Positions 27,485 through 35,891 of a stretch of DNA of 39,125 nt are shown in pieces. The stretch is from Gemella haemolysans. GTDB taxonomy: Bacteria > Bacillota > Bacilli > Staphylococcales > Gemellaceae. The notes beneath the pieces were generated by a model. It had not been told where the DNA came from, did not search any database, and saw only the letters and a program-made list of their open reading frames with translations. The position numbers and the translations under genes are program-made. The stretch lies in the NCBI RefSeq assembly GCF_901873445.1, contig NZ_CABFLN010000013.1:1-39125 (forward strand). Direction: 5' to 3'. Each line of letters opens with the position of its first letter. Position 1 is the first letter of the stretch.

Positions 27485-28657
27485 TTAGTAATTTTCTTCT
27501 AATTTTCTAAATTCATCTCTCGTATGTTGTGGCAAACTCTTACCGTAGTCCATCATAAGCACAATATCTTTAAATGCAGCTTTTGGAATAGATAATCGTT
27601 CAATATCATCTACACCTACATTTAGATTAATATCTTCCTCACGATTTTCTCGGAATTTAGCTACAAAATCTGGTTCAGCAACAAAGACGCTAGATAAACC
27701 TACCATCTCAGCATGCATAATAGCTTCACGGCTTTTTTCTATACTATTAATTCCACCAGTCGCCATCAAAGGAACACGCCCTGCTAGATGTTCATGGACT
27801 ACTTCATTTATCAATCGCCCTTCGTTAGGTCCTTCAGCACGAACTTTATTTAGATAAATATTTTGTCCCCAACTCGCTATCGCAATATAAGACAACGGCA
27901 CTCTTTCTAGTATCCAATCTGTAAGTTGATTAAATTCTTCCACAGTGTAACCTATTATTGCACCACGTGTTTCTTCCGGGGTTGCTCTATATCCTAAAAT
28001 AAAATCCTCAGGTGCTTCGTCTTTTATAACTTCATACACCGCTTCAAAAACTTCGAGTATAAATCTAGCTCTATTTTCTAGTGAATCTACACCGTATTCA
28101 TCATGTCGTTTATTCGATACCGTTGAGAAAAACGTCTGTAGCATTAGTTTTTGAGCTGTAGATATTTCTATCCCTGCAAAACCTGCGCGTATAGCTCTTC
28201 TTGTAGCATCTTTGTATTTTTGTTTAATCTCATCTATCATCTCATGAGACAACTCTTCTACTTCATGTTCAAACGGAAGGTGCAACTTCAACTTACTTGG
28301 ACCATAAACTTTATGATGTACCCCGTAATAATTAGCACCCGCACCTGAATAAGTTAGTTGTAAAATAGCTCTCGCTCCAGCATCTTGCATCGCATTTGCC
28401 ATCTCAGTAAGTCCTGGTATACAGCTATCATCATGTGCGCCGAAGCCAAACTCGAACAATTGTCCATCAACATCGACATAAGCTGCCCCTGTTACCTGTA
28501 ATGGAGCTGACTTAGCTCGTCTTAATGCATAACCCAAGTCTTCCTTTGTGATAATTCCATCTTTTGTAGAAGAATTAGTCGTCATCGGCGACAGCACAAA
28601 CCTATTTTCTAACCGAACACCATTTGCTAGTTTTATGGGAGTTAATAATTTTTCCAT
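27485..28657 (-). CDS. Old Yellow Enzyme-like flavoprotein, paralog 1, altered active site
   Basis: 390 residues: a single TIM-barrel of the NADH:flavin oxidoreductase/OYE family without the C-terminal FeS/FAD domains of long members. Family landmarks: LENRFVLSPMTTNSS near the N-terminus, RHDEYGVDSLENRARFILEV (185-204) and GGINS near residue 300. The usual H-x-x-H/N pair that binds the substrate carbonyl is S166 and Q169 here (EISTAQKL). The usual HAGR is Y103-S-G-A. It may therefore bind FMN but reduce a different substrate, or none. AGAGGTG precedes the ATG. It starts 32 bases after ligase paralog 2, so these two are probably one transcript. OYE-like and luciferase-like flavoproteins are known companions of SirTM loci; their substrates are unknown. 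Confidence 0.88.
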   Translation of the reverse strand: MEKLLTPIKLANGVRLENRFVLSPMTTNSSTKDGIITKEDLGYALRRAKSAPLQVTGAAYVDVDGQLFEFGFGAHDDSCIPGLTEMANAMQDAGARAILQLTYSGAGANYYGVHHKVYGPSKLKLHLPFEHEVEELSHEMIDEIKQKYKDATRRAIRAGFAGIEISTAQKLMLQTFFSTVSNKRHDEYGVDSLENRARFILEVFEAVYEVIKDEAPEDFILGYRATPEETRGAIIGYTVEEFNQLTDWILERVPLSYIAIASWGQNIYLNKVRAEGPNEGRLINEVVHEHLAGRVPLMATGGINSIEKSREAIMHAEMVGLSSVFVAEPDFVAKFRENREEDINLNVGVDDIERLSIPKAAFKDIVLMMDYGKSLPQHTRDEFRKLEENY

Positions 28658-28689
28658 AAACTCACACCTCTTTTACATAGTTTGTAAAA

Positions 28690-29712
28690 CTAGCTTAAGA
28701 TTAAGTCTACTAATTCTTTCGCTTCTACATTACCGAAGTAGAATGCTAGATCAATACTTCCTAGAGCTTCTAGTAAGTCTTCTTCTTTTACCCTTACTCC
28801 GATAAGTTTTTCTTCTACGTCGCGTACGTTACCTTTACCGAAGAAGTCTCCGTAAATTTTCGCTTGAGTAATACGTCCTTCTTCAACTTCTAAGCTGAAA
28901 TCGACTGTTCCGATCGCAAGGTGAGCATCACGGTTGTAGTTATAACGTGGTGATTTTCCGTAGTTCCAATCCCAATTACGGTATTTTTCATCTGCTAATT
29001 TTTCAATTGCAGCCCAGTCTTCATCAGTAAGTTCATATCTCTTCGCATCTTTGATGTCTTCGATTCCCATTAATCCACAGATGATTAAGTTTTTGAATTC
29101 ATCGATTGTTACATTTTGGTATTCAGGTTTTAATAGTTCACGCATCCCCATTACACGCGCTCTTACTGATTCAATACCTTTTGATTCGATTTTTTTACGA
29201 TTTGGTGTTAAAGCATTAACCATCGCTTCATAGTTTACATCTAAAAGTAATGAATATCCTCCGTAGATTTTACCACGTACTAATGTCATCGCAGCTCCAC
29301 TTACTTTTTTACCACGAGCAGTTAAATCGTTACGCCCTCTTTGTTCTACTTCTGTAGCTCCTAAGCTGTGAAGTACATCTACTGCTGGTTGATAGAATTT
29401 TTTGTAGTTTCCGTATACATCAGTATCCCCTGGCATTAAGAAACACACGTTAACAGCACCGTTATCAACGTACACAGCACCACCACCTGTATCACGACGA
29501 ACTAAGATAATATCTTTTTCTTTCATGTATTCGTGGTTTACTTCAGTTTCAGCATTTTGGAATAATCCGATTTCTACTTTTGGTTCACAGTAATATGGGA
29601 AGATTACAGTCTCATCAATATCGATATTGTTAAGTACGTAAACTTGCATTGCCATTACTAGCGCTCCATCTGGTAAATATTTTCCGTTTCTAATTGGTTC
29701 TATTAAATACAT
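28690..29712 (-). CDS. lplA: Lipoate-protein ligase A family protein, paralog 2
   Basis: 340 residues, start ATG with AAAGGAG 8 bases upstream. Motifs: RRDTGGG at 72-78, GRNDL at 126-130, GKKVSG at 134-139 (K136). It aligns with paralog 1 over its whole length without gaps worth noting; the most similar block is the C-terminal WDWNYGKSPRYNYNRDA region. It differs at the lipoate-pocket edge (LFQNAETEV for LFQNAEKEI) and in the 118-133 loop. It is probably the ancestral member of the pair, since it is the first ligase after the sirtuin gene on the same strand, but the direction of duplication cannot be read from sequence alone. Expected role: lipoylation of GcvH-L, the step that precedes ADP-ribosylation by SirTM. 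Confidence 0.9.
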   Translation of the reverse strand: MYLIEPIRNGKYLPDGALVMAMQVYVLNNIDIDETVIFPYYCEPKVEIGLFQNAETEVNHEYMKEKDIILVRRDTGGGAVYVDNGAVNVCFLMPGDTDVYGNYKKFYQPAVDVLHSLGATEVEQRGRNDLTARGKKVSGAAMTLVRGKIYGGYSLLLDVNYEAMVNALTPNRKKIESKGIESVRARVMGMRELLKPEYQNVTIDEFKNLIICGLMGIEDIKDAKRYELTDEDWAAIEKLADEKYRNWDWNYGKSPRYNYNRDAHLAIGTVDFSLEVEEGRITQAKIYGDFFGKGNVRDVEEKLIGVRVKEEDLLEALGSIDLAFYFGNVEAKELVDLILS

Positions 29713-30044
29713 AATTTATTCTCCTTTATTTGTTAATATTTTTAAATGTATTTTTTAGCTAATATAATTTTTATTACAGTTTTATTATAATTTAATCTGC
29801 AATATTATAAAATCTCATTGCGAATTTTTTCGCAGTCTATGTTATGCACTTGATGCGCACTACCTGAAAAGTTATTACAAGGCTGACCCAAAAGGCTTAA
29901 ATTTTAACAAAGTGTATATGAAAACTCATAGACGCAGTGGTTTATTGATATCTAAATTCGCTTTATAAAAGCTTTTTAGATATCTAATAAACTGTGCGGG
30001 GGTGACTCGACAAAATCTTGTTTCTAGAAATCACGATTTTTGAG
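29713..30044. other. Gap between the sirtuin and ligase 2, mostly repeat copy C
   Basis: 332 bases. About half is repeat copy C (29880-30052). The rest is AT-rich leader DNA of ligase 2 with TATAAT-like boxes on the minus strand (near 29785-29810) and a small palindrome, TGCGAA-tttt-TTCGCA (29819-29834). No gene was seen. Confidence 0.5.
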
Positions 30045-30052
30045 TCACTCCC
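29880..30052 (-). repeat. Multi-hairpin intergenic repeat, copy C, overlapping the sirtuin stop
   Basis: This is the inverse orientation of copies A and B: read on the minus strand it begins gggagtgactcaaaaatcg and ends near gggtcagcct. The three hairpins are well preserved, including the central gtttattagatatctaaa / tttagatatcaataaac pair. Its first bases are the last codons of the sirtuin gene (TGG GAG TGA). Confidence 0.85.
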
Positions 30053-30923
30053 ATTTCTTCAACAACTCTTCCACATCTAGCGTTAACTCTTTACTATTCT
30101 GGTTAAACCATAACACCCTTGAAGCTATTCTTTCAGGGAATTGGTATTTCTTCTGATTCATAGTAATCATCAACGCTTTTTGATTTTTATCTAACTCTCT
30201 ATAAAATGGATATTTTATAAACTGAGGTGTCGTAAATCCTACTCCTATTTCAATAAACAATGTTTTCTTATCACGATTTTTTTCTAAAAATTCATTGTAC
30301 TTATCTAGATGTTCGAAAAAGATTGGATCCTCTACCATTCCCTTTTCAGCATTACGTTTATTAACTTCAAGTGGCGCACCACATTCCGGACATAATGGAA
30401 TAGACCTGTAGTCAACTTCCATATTTTCTTGCTCAACAGCTAATCTACGCATTAACGCTTCATCTTGGTAAGTCTTCGCATGACAATGTTTACTGCACTG
30501 CATAAGCCCGTACTTCCCTTGAATATGGAAGACCTTATCCATATCGTAACCAGCAACATCAAAGGCATTATCCGCATTTGTCGTAATAATGTGATAATTT
30601 TTATCCTTTAGAATGTTTTTTAAAGCTGCGTAACTCGCTCCGACAGGTTGATCAAAGTAATTTAATAAAACAAAACGACTTTGAAATGCCCAATATTCTT
30701 GTGAACTAGGAAAATCAAATAGACTCGCCTGTAACATATCTAAAAACTTATATTTTTCCACAAAGTCTTTGAAATTACTCGTAAATCTCTCTCCTATGTA
30801 GGTGAATCCATCCGCAGCTGACATTCCAGCTCCTATTCCTATGACTATCGCCTCAGCTTCTTCTATTAACTGCGCTAATTTTTCGGCATTGTTTTCTTCT
30901 AACTCTATCGCCTTCCAAGTCAT
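30045..30923 (-). CDS. sirTM: SirTM-class ADP-ribosylating sirtuin
   Basis: 292 residues. Sirtuin marks: [11 protein letters not shown] (29-39) for NAD binding, TTNADNAF (114-121) in place of the classical TQNVD, and a zinc ribbon C143-x3-C147 ... C178-x2-C181. The catalytic histidine of deacetylase sirtuins (normally in LHG) is glutamine Q135 in HIQGKYG, a hallmark of the SirTM class, which transfers ADP-ribose rather than deacetylating. Known chemistry of the class: ADP-ribosylation of lipoylated GcvH-L, linked to oxidative stress. The ATG overlaps the stop of the upstream monooxygenase by one base (TAATG), so the two are translationally coupled. The stop codon lies in repeat copy C, so the last residues (KKWE) are set by that repeat. 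Confidence 0.92.
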   Translation of the reverse strand: MTWKAIELEENNAEKLAQLIEEAEAIVIGIGAGMSAADGFTYIGERFTSNFKDFVEKYKFLDMLQASLFDFPSSQEYWAFQSRFVLLNYFDQPVGASYAALKNILKDKNYHIITTNADNAFDVAGYDMDKVFHIQGKYGLMQCSKHCHAKTYQDEALMRRLAVEQENMEVDYRSIPLCPECGAPLEVNKRNAEKGMVEDPIFFEHLDKYNEFLEKNRDKKTLFIEIGVGFTTPQFIKYPFYRELDKNQKALMITMNQKKYQFPERIASRVLWFNQNSKELTLDVEELLKKWE

Positions 30924-31915
30924 TAATTTTTCTCCTCTTTTTCAATTAGCTCTTTTGCTAAAATCTCAATAATATTTTTTCTTCTTTCTATAGTTGGTAC
31001 TAAAGGTATACACATAAGTTCTTTTAACTCTAATTCTGTTGCTAAATCTCTAAGCTTTTCTACTACAACATCCTTTGTACCCCAAACTAAACGCGTTCTA
31101 TTCTTTTCTACTTTTTCTCTATCAATTTCAGCAATTTCATACTCTTTTGCTGTATTTATACTAGGGAATCTATCAAATTCTGTAAATTCTTTCTTACCAA
31201 GAAGCCATACATCTAAACAACGTACCAAGTTTTTTGCCTCTTGCTCATCTTCTCCTATCGCTATAAATACCGCAACAACATCTTGTGGTATTTTTTGTTG
31301 CTCGTGCATTTTTTTACGATAAGTTTGTAAGCATCTTTTTGCTGTTTCTATATAGTCTACAGCTTGATTAAAGAATAGACCATAAACATAGTTTTGACCT
31401 AACTCTGCGGCTAAATTCGCACTTTTTTCACTAGTTGATAGTAGCCACATTGGACCAACCTTTGCTTCTGGTGGTTGCACTAATATTTCATTTCCCGTAA
31501 GAAGCTCCAGCAATTCTGTACAACTTTCATTGTATTCATCTCGTGTTATCGGTGTTGTCTTCATCAGTTTTTGAACTACTTTAGTTCCAGGATTATTACC
31601 TATCCCTAGATTCGCCCTATTTGGATACAAAGCACTAAGCAGTTTTATCCATTCGCTGATTTTATATGGTGTATAATGAGGAATCATTATTCCACCTGAA
31701 CCTATTTGTATTTTTTCTGTATTTTGTAAAAGGTGCAACATAAGTAGTTCTGGGCTACTGCTCGCAAGCGCTGGTACCTGATGATGTTCAGCCATCCAAA
31801 AACGACTATAGCCCAACTTTTCTGCTAAACGAGCTAGCTCCGTACTTTCTTCTATAGCCTCTAATGCAGTTTTCCCTTCATCTACAATAGCATAATCTAA
31901 AATACTAAGTTTCAT
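30923..31915 (-). CDS. Luciferase-like flavin-dependent monooxygenase
   Basis: 330 residues of the LLM class (bacterial-luciferase superfamily TIM barrel, MsnO8/YhbW-like). Marks: [14 protein letters not shown] at the N-terminus, [21 protein letters not shown] (from ~36), [20 protein letters not shown] (from ~69), [10 protein letters not shown] near 104 and [10 protein letters not shown] near 157. AGAGG lies 8 bases before the ATG. It is the first gene of the sirtuin transcript, joined to sirTM by a 1-base overlap. Family members use FMNH2 and O2. No substrate is known for SirTM-linked members; an antioxidant or redox-sensing role is an inference from the locus. Confidence 0.87.
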   Translation of the reverse strand: MKLSILDYAIVDEGKTALEAIEESTELARLAEKLGYSRFWMAEHHQVPALASSSPELLMLHLLQNTEKIQIGSGGIMIPHYTPYKISEWIKLLSALYPNRANLGIGNNPGTKVVQKLMKTTPITRDEYNESCTELLELLTGNEILVQPPEAKVGPMWLLSTSEKSANLAAELGQNYVYGLFFNQAVDYIETAKRCLQTYRKKMHEQQKIPQDVVAVFIAIGEDEQEAKNLVRCLDVWLLGKKEFTEFDRFPSINTAKEYEIAEIDREKVEKNRTRLVWGTKDVVVEKLRDLATELELKELMCIPLVPTIERRKNIIEILAKELIEKEEKN

Positions 31916-32290
31916 AGTATTATCCTCTTATATTTTATCTTATTTTATATAACTTCAAATATCTATTTTCTTTTTTTAGTATTTTATTTCACACTCTTCA
32001 ATTTATTTTTACCTTTTTATATACTTAATAATCTGATATAATAAATTATAAGAAAACCTTTTCTGAAATTACGAACTTATTATATCATATTTTCAGCAAA
32101 AGTACACATACCTAGCACCACTACTTTAAATTTTTTATAAAAAAATTATGGTAACTTAATCTACTGAATCTACCTTTAATTTACATAATTTCAGATAATA
32201 TCAACAGTTTATTTTCTATATTATTTTTTATTGTTGTATATTTTTTGGTATAGTTGTATGTTATTTACATTACTTAAAGAGGTATTTTTT
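31916..32290. promoter_or_regulatory. Divergent control region of the monooxygenase-sirtuin unit and OYE paralog 2
   Basis: 375 AT-rich bases between two outward-facing genes of the same system. GATATAATAA (32035-32044) and TTATTATATC (32077-32086) form perfect 10-base inverted arms, and each arm contains a TATAAT on one strand. One protein bound here could control both directions. No ORF or RNA was seen. Confidence 0.5.
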
Positions 32291-33469
32291 ATGAAATCAA
32301 AATTATTAACACCTGTCAAACTAGCTAATGGAATAGAACTTGAAAATCGTTTTGTTCTTTCTCCGATGACTACAAACTCATCTACCGCAGAAGGCTTCAT
32401 TACAGAAGAAGATCTTCTTTACGCAAAAAGACGAAAAAATACAGCACCCTTACAAATTACCGGCGCTGCCTATATAAATCTAGAAGGGCAACTTTTTGAA
32501 TATGGTTTTAGCGTTCATGATGATACATGTATTCCTGGTTTAACAAAAATGGCAAAAGCTATGCAGTCTGGTGGAGCAAAAGCTATCTTACAACTTACTC
32601 ATGCCGGTCGTTTCGCTAATCACTATGTTACTACTAACAAACGCGCCGTCGGTCCTAGTTATATGGAACTAAACTCACCTGTAAAACACATCGTTCATCC
32701 TCTTTCTATAGAAGATATACAAAAAATAAAAGAAGATTATAAACGTGCTGCAAGCCGTGCTATCGCAGCTGGTTTTGATGGTATCGAAATATCTAGTGCA
32801 CAACGTCTTTTACTACAAACATTCTTTTCTACCTTCTCAAACGAACGCCACGATGAATACGGAGTAGATACATTAGAAAACCGTTCACGTTTCATCCTTG
32901 AAGTTTTTGAAGAAGTATATGAAGTAATAAAAAAAGAAGCACCAAAAGACTTTATCTTCGGTTATCGTGCAACACCTGAAGAAACACGTGGTGAAGAAGT
33001 CGGTTATACAGTTGAAGAATTTAATCAACTTACAGACTGGTTATTAGAAAGAGTTCCACTATCATACATGGCAATCGCAAGCTGGGGACAAAATATTTAT
33101 CTAAATACAGTACGAGCAGAAGGTCCACACCATGGAAGACTTATTAACGAAGTAGTCTATGAACACTTAAATGGAAGAATACCATTAATCGCATCAGGTG
33201 GTATTAACACTGTGGAAAAATGTGAAGCTGCAATTTTACACGCTGATATGATTGGTTTATCTTCTCCATTTGTCGCAGAACCAGATTTCGTTGAAAAACT
33301 AAAAACAAATCATATAGAAGATATAAATCTAAATGTCGGTATTGAAGACATAGATCGTTTAGCTATTCCTAAAGCTGCGTTTAAAGATATCGTGCTTATG
33401 ATGGATTACGGACGTTCACTACCACAGCACACTAGGGATGAATTTAGAAAATTAGAAGAAAATTATTAA
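32291..33469 (+). CDS. Old Yellow Enzyme-like flavoprotein, paralog 2
   Basis: 392 residues from the ATG at 32291, chosen because AAAGAGG lies 8 bases upstream and the protein then starts like its paralog (MKSKLLTPVKLANG). The frame extends 20 codons upstream without a ribosome site or homology. The HAGR motif is kept (104-107), but the substrate-binding H-x-x-H/N pair is S168 and Q171 (EISSAQRL), the same change as in paralog 1. The C-terminal ~60 residues (PKAAFKDIVLMMDYG.SLPQHTRDEFRKLEENY) are almost identical in both, a sign of recent duplication or gene conversion. It is the only gene of the SirTM locus on the plus strand and is divergent from the monooxygenase-sirtuin unit. It probably reduces an electrophilic or flavin-linked substrate, not identified. 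Confidence 0.88.
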   Translation: MKSKLLTPVKLANGIELENRFVLSPMTTNSSTAEGFITEEDLLYAKRRKNTAPLQITGAAYINLEGQLFEYGFSVHDDTCIPGLTKMAKAMQSGGAKAILQLTHAGRFANHYVTTNKRAVGPSYMELNSPVKHIVHPLSIEDIQKIKEDYKRAASRAIAAGFDGIEISSAQRLLLQTFFSTFSNERHDEYGVDTLENRSRFILEVFEEVYEVIKKEAPKDFIFGYRATPEETRGEEVGYTVEEFNQLTDWLLERVPLSYMAIASWGQNIYLNTVRAEGPHHGRLINEVVYEHLNGRIPLIASGGINTVEKCEAAILHADMIGLSSPFVAEPDFVEKLKTNHIEDINLNVGIEDIDRLAIPKAAFKDIVLMMDYGRSLPQHTRDEFRKLEENY

Positions 33470-33507
33470 CAATATTCCTTTTTCAAGACTAACCCAAAAG
33501 TAAAACA

Positions 33508-33573
33508 AAAAATCAGACTCTTCATAAGTAATGTAATTCTATTTTACATTTTCTTACTCTAAGTCTGATTTTT
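33508..33573. terminator. Bidirectional terminator between OYE paralog 2 and kup
   Basis: The outer stem AAATCAGACT / AGTCTGATTT and an inner ATGTAA / TTACAT stem form one long hairpin, with A-rich and T-rich flanks on each side. It lies between two converging genes. Confidence 0.85.
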
Positions 33574-33574
33574 A

Positions 33575-35515
33575 TTATTGAATTCTTGTTAATCTTTTTA
33601 CTTTAGTTTGTACTACATTTAACGGTACCGCTTCTTTCGTTATAACACTAGTGTCTAATCCGAACCATTTCTCTGGAGTTACCGTTATTTTTTTCAGTTT
33701 TAATCTCAGTCCCATAATGAAGTTATCAAATGATGATAAACCATTACTATTACCTAGTACTTCTTCTATTAGTACAAATCTAAAGTCTCCGACTGTCTCA
33801 GCTTTTCCTCTTAAGTTATACTTAGTAGGTTGTAGTTCTAATTCTTTATTCATCAACAAATCATCTATTACTTGATGCATAAACATATTTACCCTTTGAT
33901 GTTCTCTAAACCCTAAGTTAAAGGTGATCTTAAGTATTTTCTTATCACTAAATTTTGTAACCTTATACTCTCGTTTATAAGGTTTATCTATAACGTTAAT
34001 ATGTACGAAAAAGTAGACATTCGCCCTTTTCGGTTGTTTGTTTAATATAGAATACAATACCGCATAATCTACATCTTCTTCTCTTTTCGCACCTGTTAAA
34101 TATACTAAGTTTGTTGCATATTTTGGTACACTTTTATCCATACTTAACTGAAGTAATTGTTTCGTATAATTTTTCACAGTTAAATATTGACTTTCTCTCT
34201 CTTTTATCTCTGTTCCTCTATACCAAATAAACATAATTATAAATATTAGTAATGCTATGAATACTGTAATATACCCACCATTTACAAATTTTAAACTATT
34301 CGCATATAAGAAGAATAATTCTTCTATTCCGAAAAATATTAAGAAGATTACAGCAAAGAGTTTTTTGCTTTTTACTTTATACAAGTAAATACTTAATAAT
34401 AATGTAGTTACAAACATTGTTATACTAATACTTAAACCATACGCTGCTTCCATATTACTACTTGTTCTAAAGAATATTACTACACAGCTACTGCAGATAA
34501 AGAGTATTATATTAACCGCAGATACATAAACCTGTCCTTTTAATTCTGTCGGATATTTTATTATTAATTTTGGGAATAGGTTTAATTTTATCGCCTCTGA
34601 GATTAATGTGAAAGATCCTGTTATTAAACTTTGACTCGCTATTATCGCAGCTAATGTTGCTAGTATTACTTGAAATACTACAAAACTTTCTGGAACTATC
34701 GCAAAGAATGGATTTTTTTCTGAACTATAATTTGTCGATAATAAATACGCTGCTTGACCGAAATAATTCGCAAGTAAGCATACTTTAACCGCAAACCAAG
34801 CCATTCTAACATTTTTTCTTCCACAGTGACCTAGGTCTACATATAAATCCTCAGCCCCCGATACACATAAAAATACCGCCCCTAATAAGACGAATACTCC
34901 TGGATATGTAATTAATAGATTAAGCGCATATTTTGGATTGATAGCTTTTAATATTTCTGGTCTAGTACCTATTGATTTTACTCCCCAGAAAAATAAAGAT
35001 AAAAACCATAAACTCATTATAGGACCAAATAGCGATCCTATCTTTTTCGTTCCAAATCTTTGAAATGAAAAGATAAAGATAAAAATTATCAATACTAAAA
35101 TTATTACATCATTTGTGTTTATAGCTGGGATTATATCATGCAATCCCTCAACTGCCGATGTCACTGTAATTGCTGGTGTTATTATTCCATCCGCAAGAAG
35201 TGTAGCTCCGCCTATCATCGCTAAGAGAACAACTCCTCGTTTAGTTTTATTTTTTATTAAAGCAAATAATGAGAATACTCCACCTTCACCATTGTTATCA
35301 GCCTTTAATGCGATTAATACATATTTTGTCGTCGTTTGTAAAGTCATTACCCAAAATATTAAACTAACGAATCCTAATACGAGATTTTCACTCATCATAG
35401 CATCACTACTACGAACGAATGATTTCATAACATAAAGTACCGAGGTTCCTATATCCCCAAATATTATTCCAATAGTTATTATTACACCAAGAAAAGTCAA
35501 TCTTGATTTATCCAT
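33575..35515 (-). CDS. kup: Kup/HAK/KUP-family potassium uptake protein
   Basis: 646 residues, the usual length of the family. About 12 membrane spans fill the first ~430 residues, followed by a ~200-residue cytosolic domain. Marks: IIFGDIGTSVLYV (18-30), NNGEGGVFSLFALI near 75, ADGIITPAITVTSAVEG near 108-124, and SGAEDLYVDLGHCG near 219. It should carry K+ into the cell with protons. GAGGG lies 7 bases before the ATG. It is a single-gene unit closed by the terminator shared with the converging flavoprotein gene. No functional link to the SirTM locus is evident. Confidence 0.95.
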   Translation of the reverse strand: MDKSRLTFLGVIITIGIIFGDIGTSVLYVMKSFVRSSDAMMSENLVLGFVSLIFWVMTLQTTTKYVLIALKADNNGEGGVFSLFALIKNKTKRGVVLLAMIGGATLLADGIITPAITVTSAVEGLHDIIPAINTNDVIILVLIIFIFIFSFQRFGTKKIGSLFGPIMSLWFLSLFFWGVKSIGTRPEILKAINPKYALNLLITYPGVFVLLGAVFLCVSGAEDLYVDLGHCGRKNVRMAWFAVKVCLLANYFGQAAYLLSTNYSSEKNPFFAIVPESFVVFQVILATLAAIIASQSLITGSFTLISEAIKLNLFPKLIIKYPTELKGQVYVSAVNIILFICSSCVVIFFRTSSNMEAAYGLSISITMFVTTLLLSIYLYKVKSKKLFAVIFLIFFGIEELFFLYANSLKFVNGGYITVFIALLIFIIMFIWYRGTEIKERESQYLTVKNYTKQLLQLSMDKSVPKYATNLVYLTGAKREEDVDYAVLYSILNKQPKRANVYFFVHINVIDKPYKREYKVTKFSDKKILKITFNLGFREHQRVNMFMHQVIDDLLMNKELELQPTKYNLRGKAETVGDFRFVLIEEVLGNSNGLSSFDNFIMGLRLKLKKITVTPEKWFGLDTSVITKEAVPLNVVQTKVKRLTRIQ

Positions 35516-35543
35516 TTTTATACCCTCTTATAAAATAATTGAA

Positions 35544-35552
35544 ATTATATCA
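35544..35552 (-). promoter_or_regulatory. Extended -10 box of kup
   Basis: TGATATAAT on the minus strand: a perfect -10 with TGn. The -35 region (TATTAC at 17 bases) is weak. Transcription would start about 22 bases before the ATG. Confidence 0.4.
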
Positions 35553-35789
35553 CTTCTATAAAATTAGTAATATAATTCTCACATATTATTATATTCCTCT
35601 TATGAAGAAAGTCAAGAGTAAGTATCTTATATAATTTATTTTAATGAAATAGCGAAATCATGTATACACTACCTTTTTCCTCTTTCACATCAATATAACA
35701 CCTTAAATTATTTAATTTAAACAACACCCACTTATTATCCTATAAAAAATATCAAAAATACCTTTAAATTAATTTTGAAAACTTTTACT

Positions 35790-35826
35790 TTAACACTTTA
35801 CAAACCTATTTAAAAAGTGTTAAAAT
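35790..35826 (+). promoter_or_regulatory. nagA-nagB promoter with overlapping inverted repeat (operator)
   Basis: TTTACA (35797-35802), 18 bases, TAAAAT (35821-35826). Perfect 10-base inverted arms, TTAACACTTT (35790-35799) and AAAGTGTTAA (35814-35823), overlap the -35 and -10 boxes, and a further half-site, TTAACAC, is at 35841-35847. A repressor binding here would block RNA polymerase. The arms do not look like the NagR-type site (TGGT..AGACCA). Confidence 0.6.
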
Positions 35827-35891
35827 TAAGTTAACGAAATTTAACACATTAAATTTAAAAGATAGATTTTTATGTATAAAGGGGTGCTATT

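Larger units (their letters stand above)
35516..35891. other. Divergent intergenic region kup / nagA
   Basis: 376 AT-rich bases. On the kup side there is an extended -10 box (TGATATAAT, TATAAT at 35549-35544 on the minus strand). On the nagA side lie the promoter and inverted repeat described separately. The middle (35560-35780) shows nothing definable. Confidence 0.5.

Noticed and set aside
32231..32290. Twenty-codon N-terminal extension of OYE paralog 2
   Set aside because: The extension has no ribosome site, no match in the paralog, and the ATG at 32291 has AAAGAGG at the right distance.
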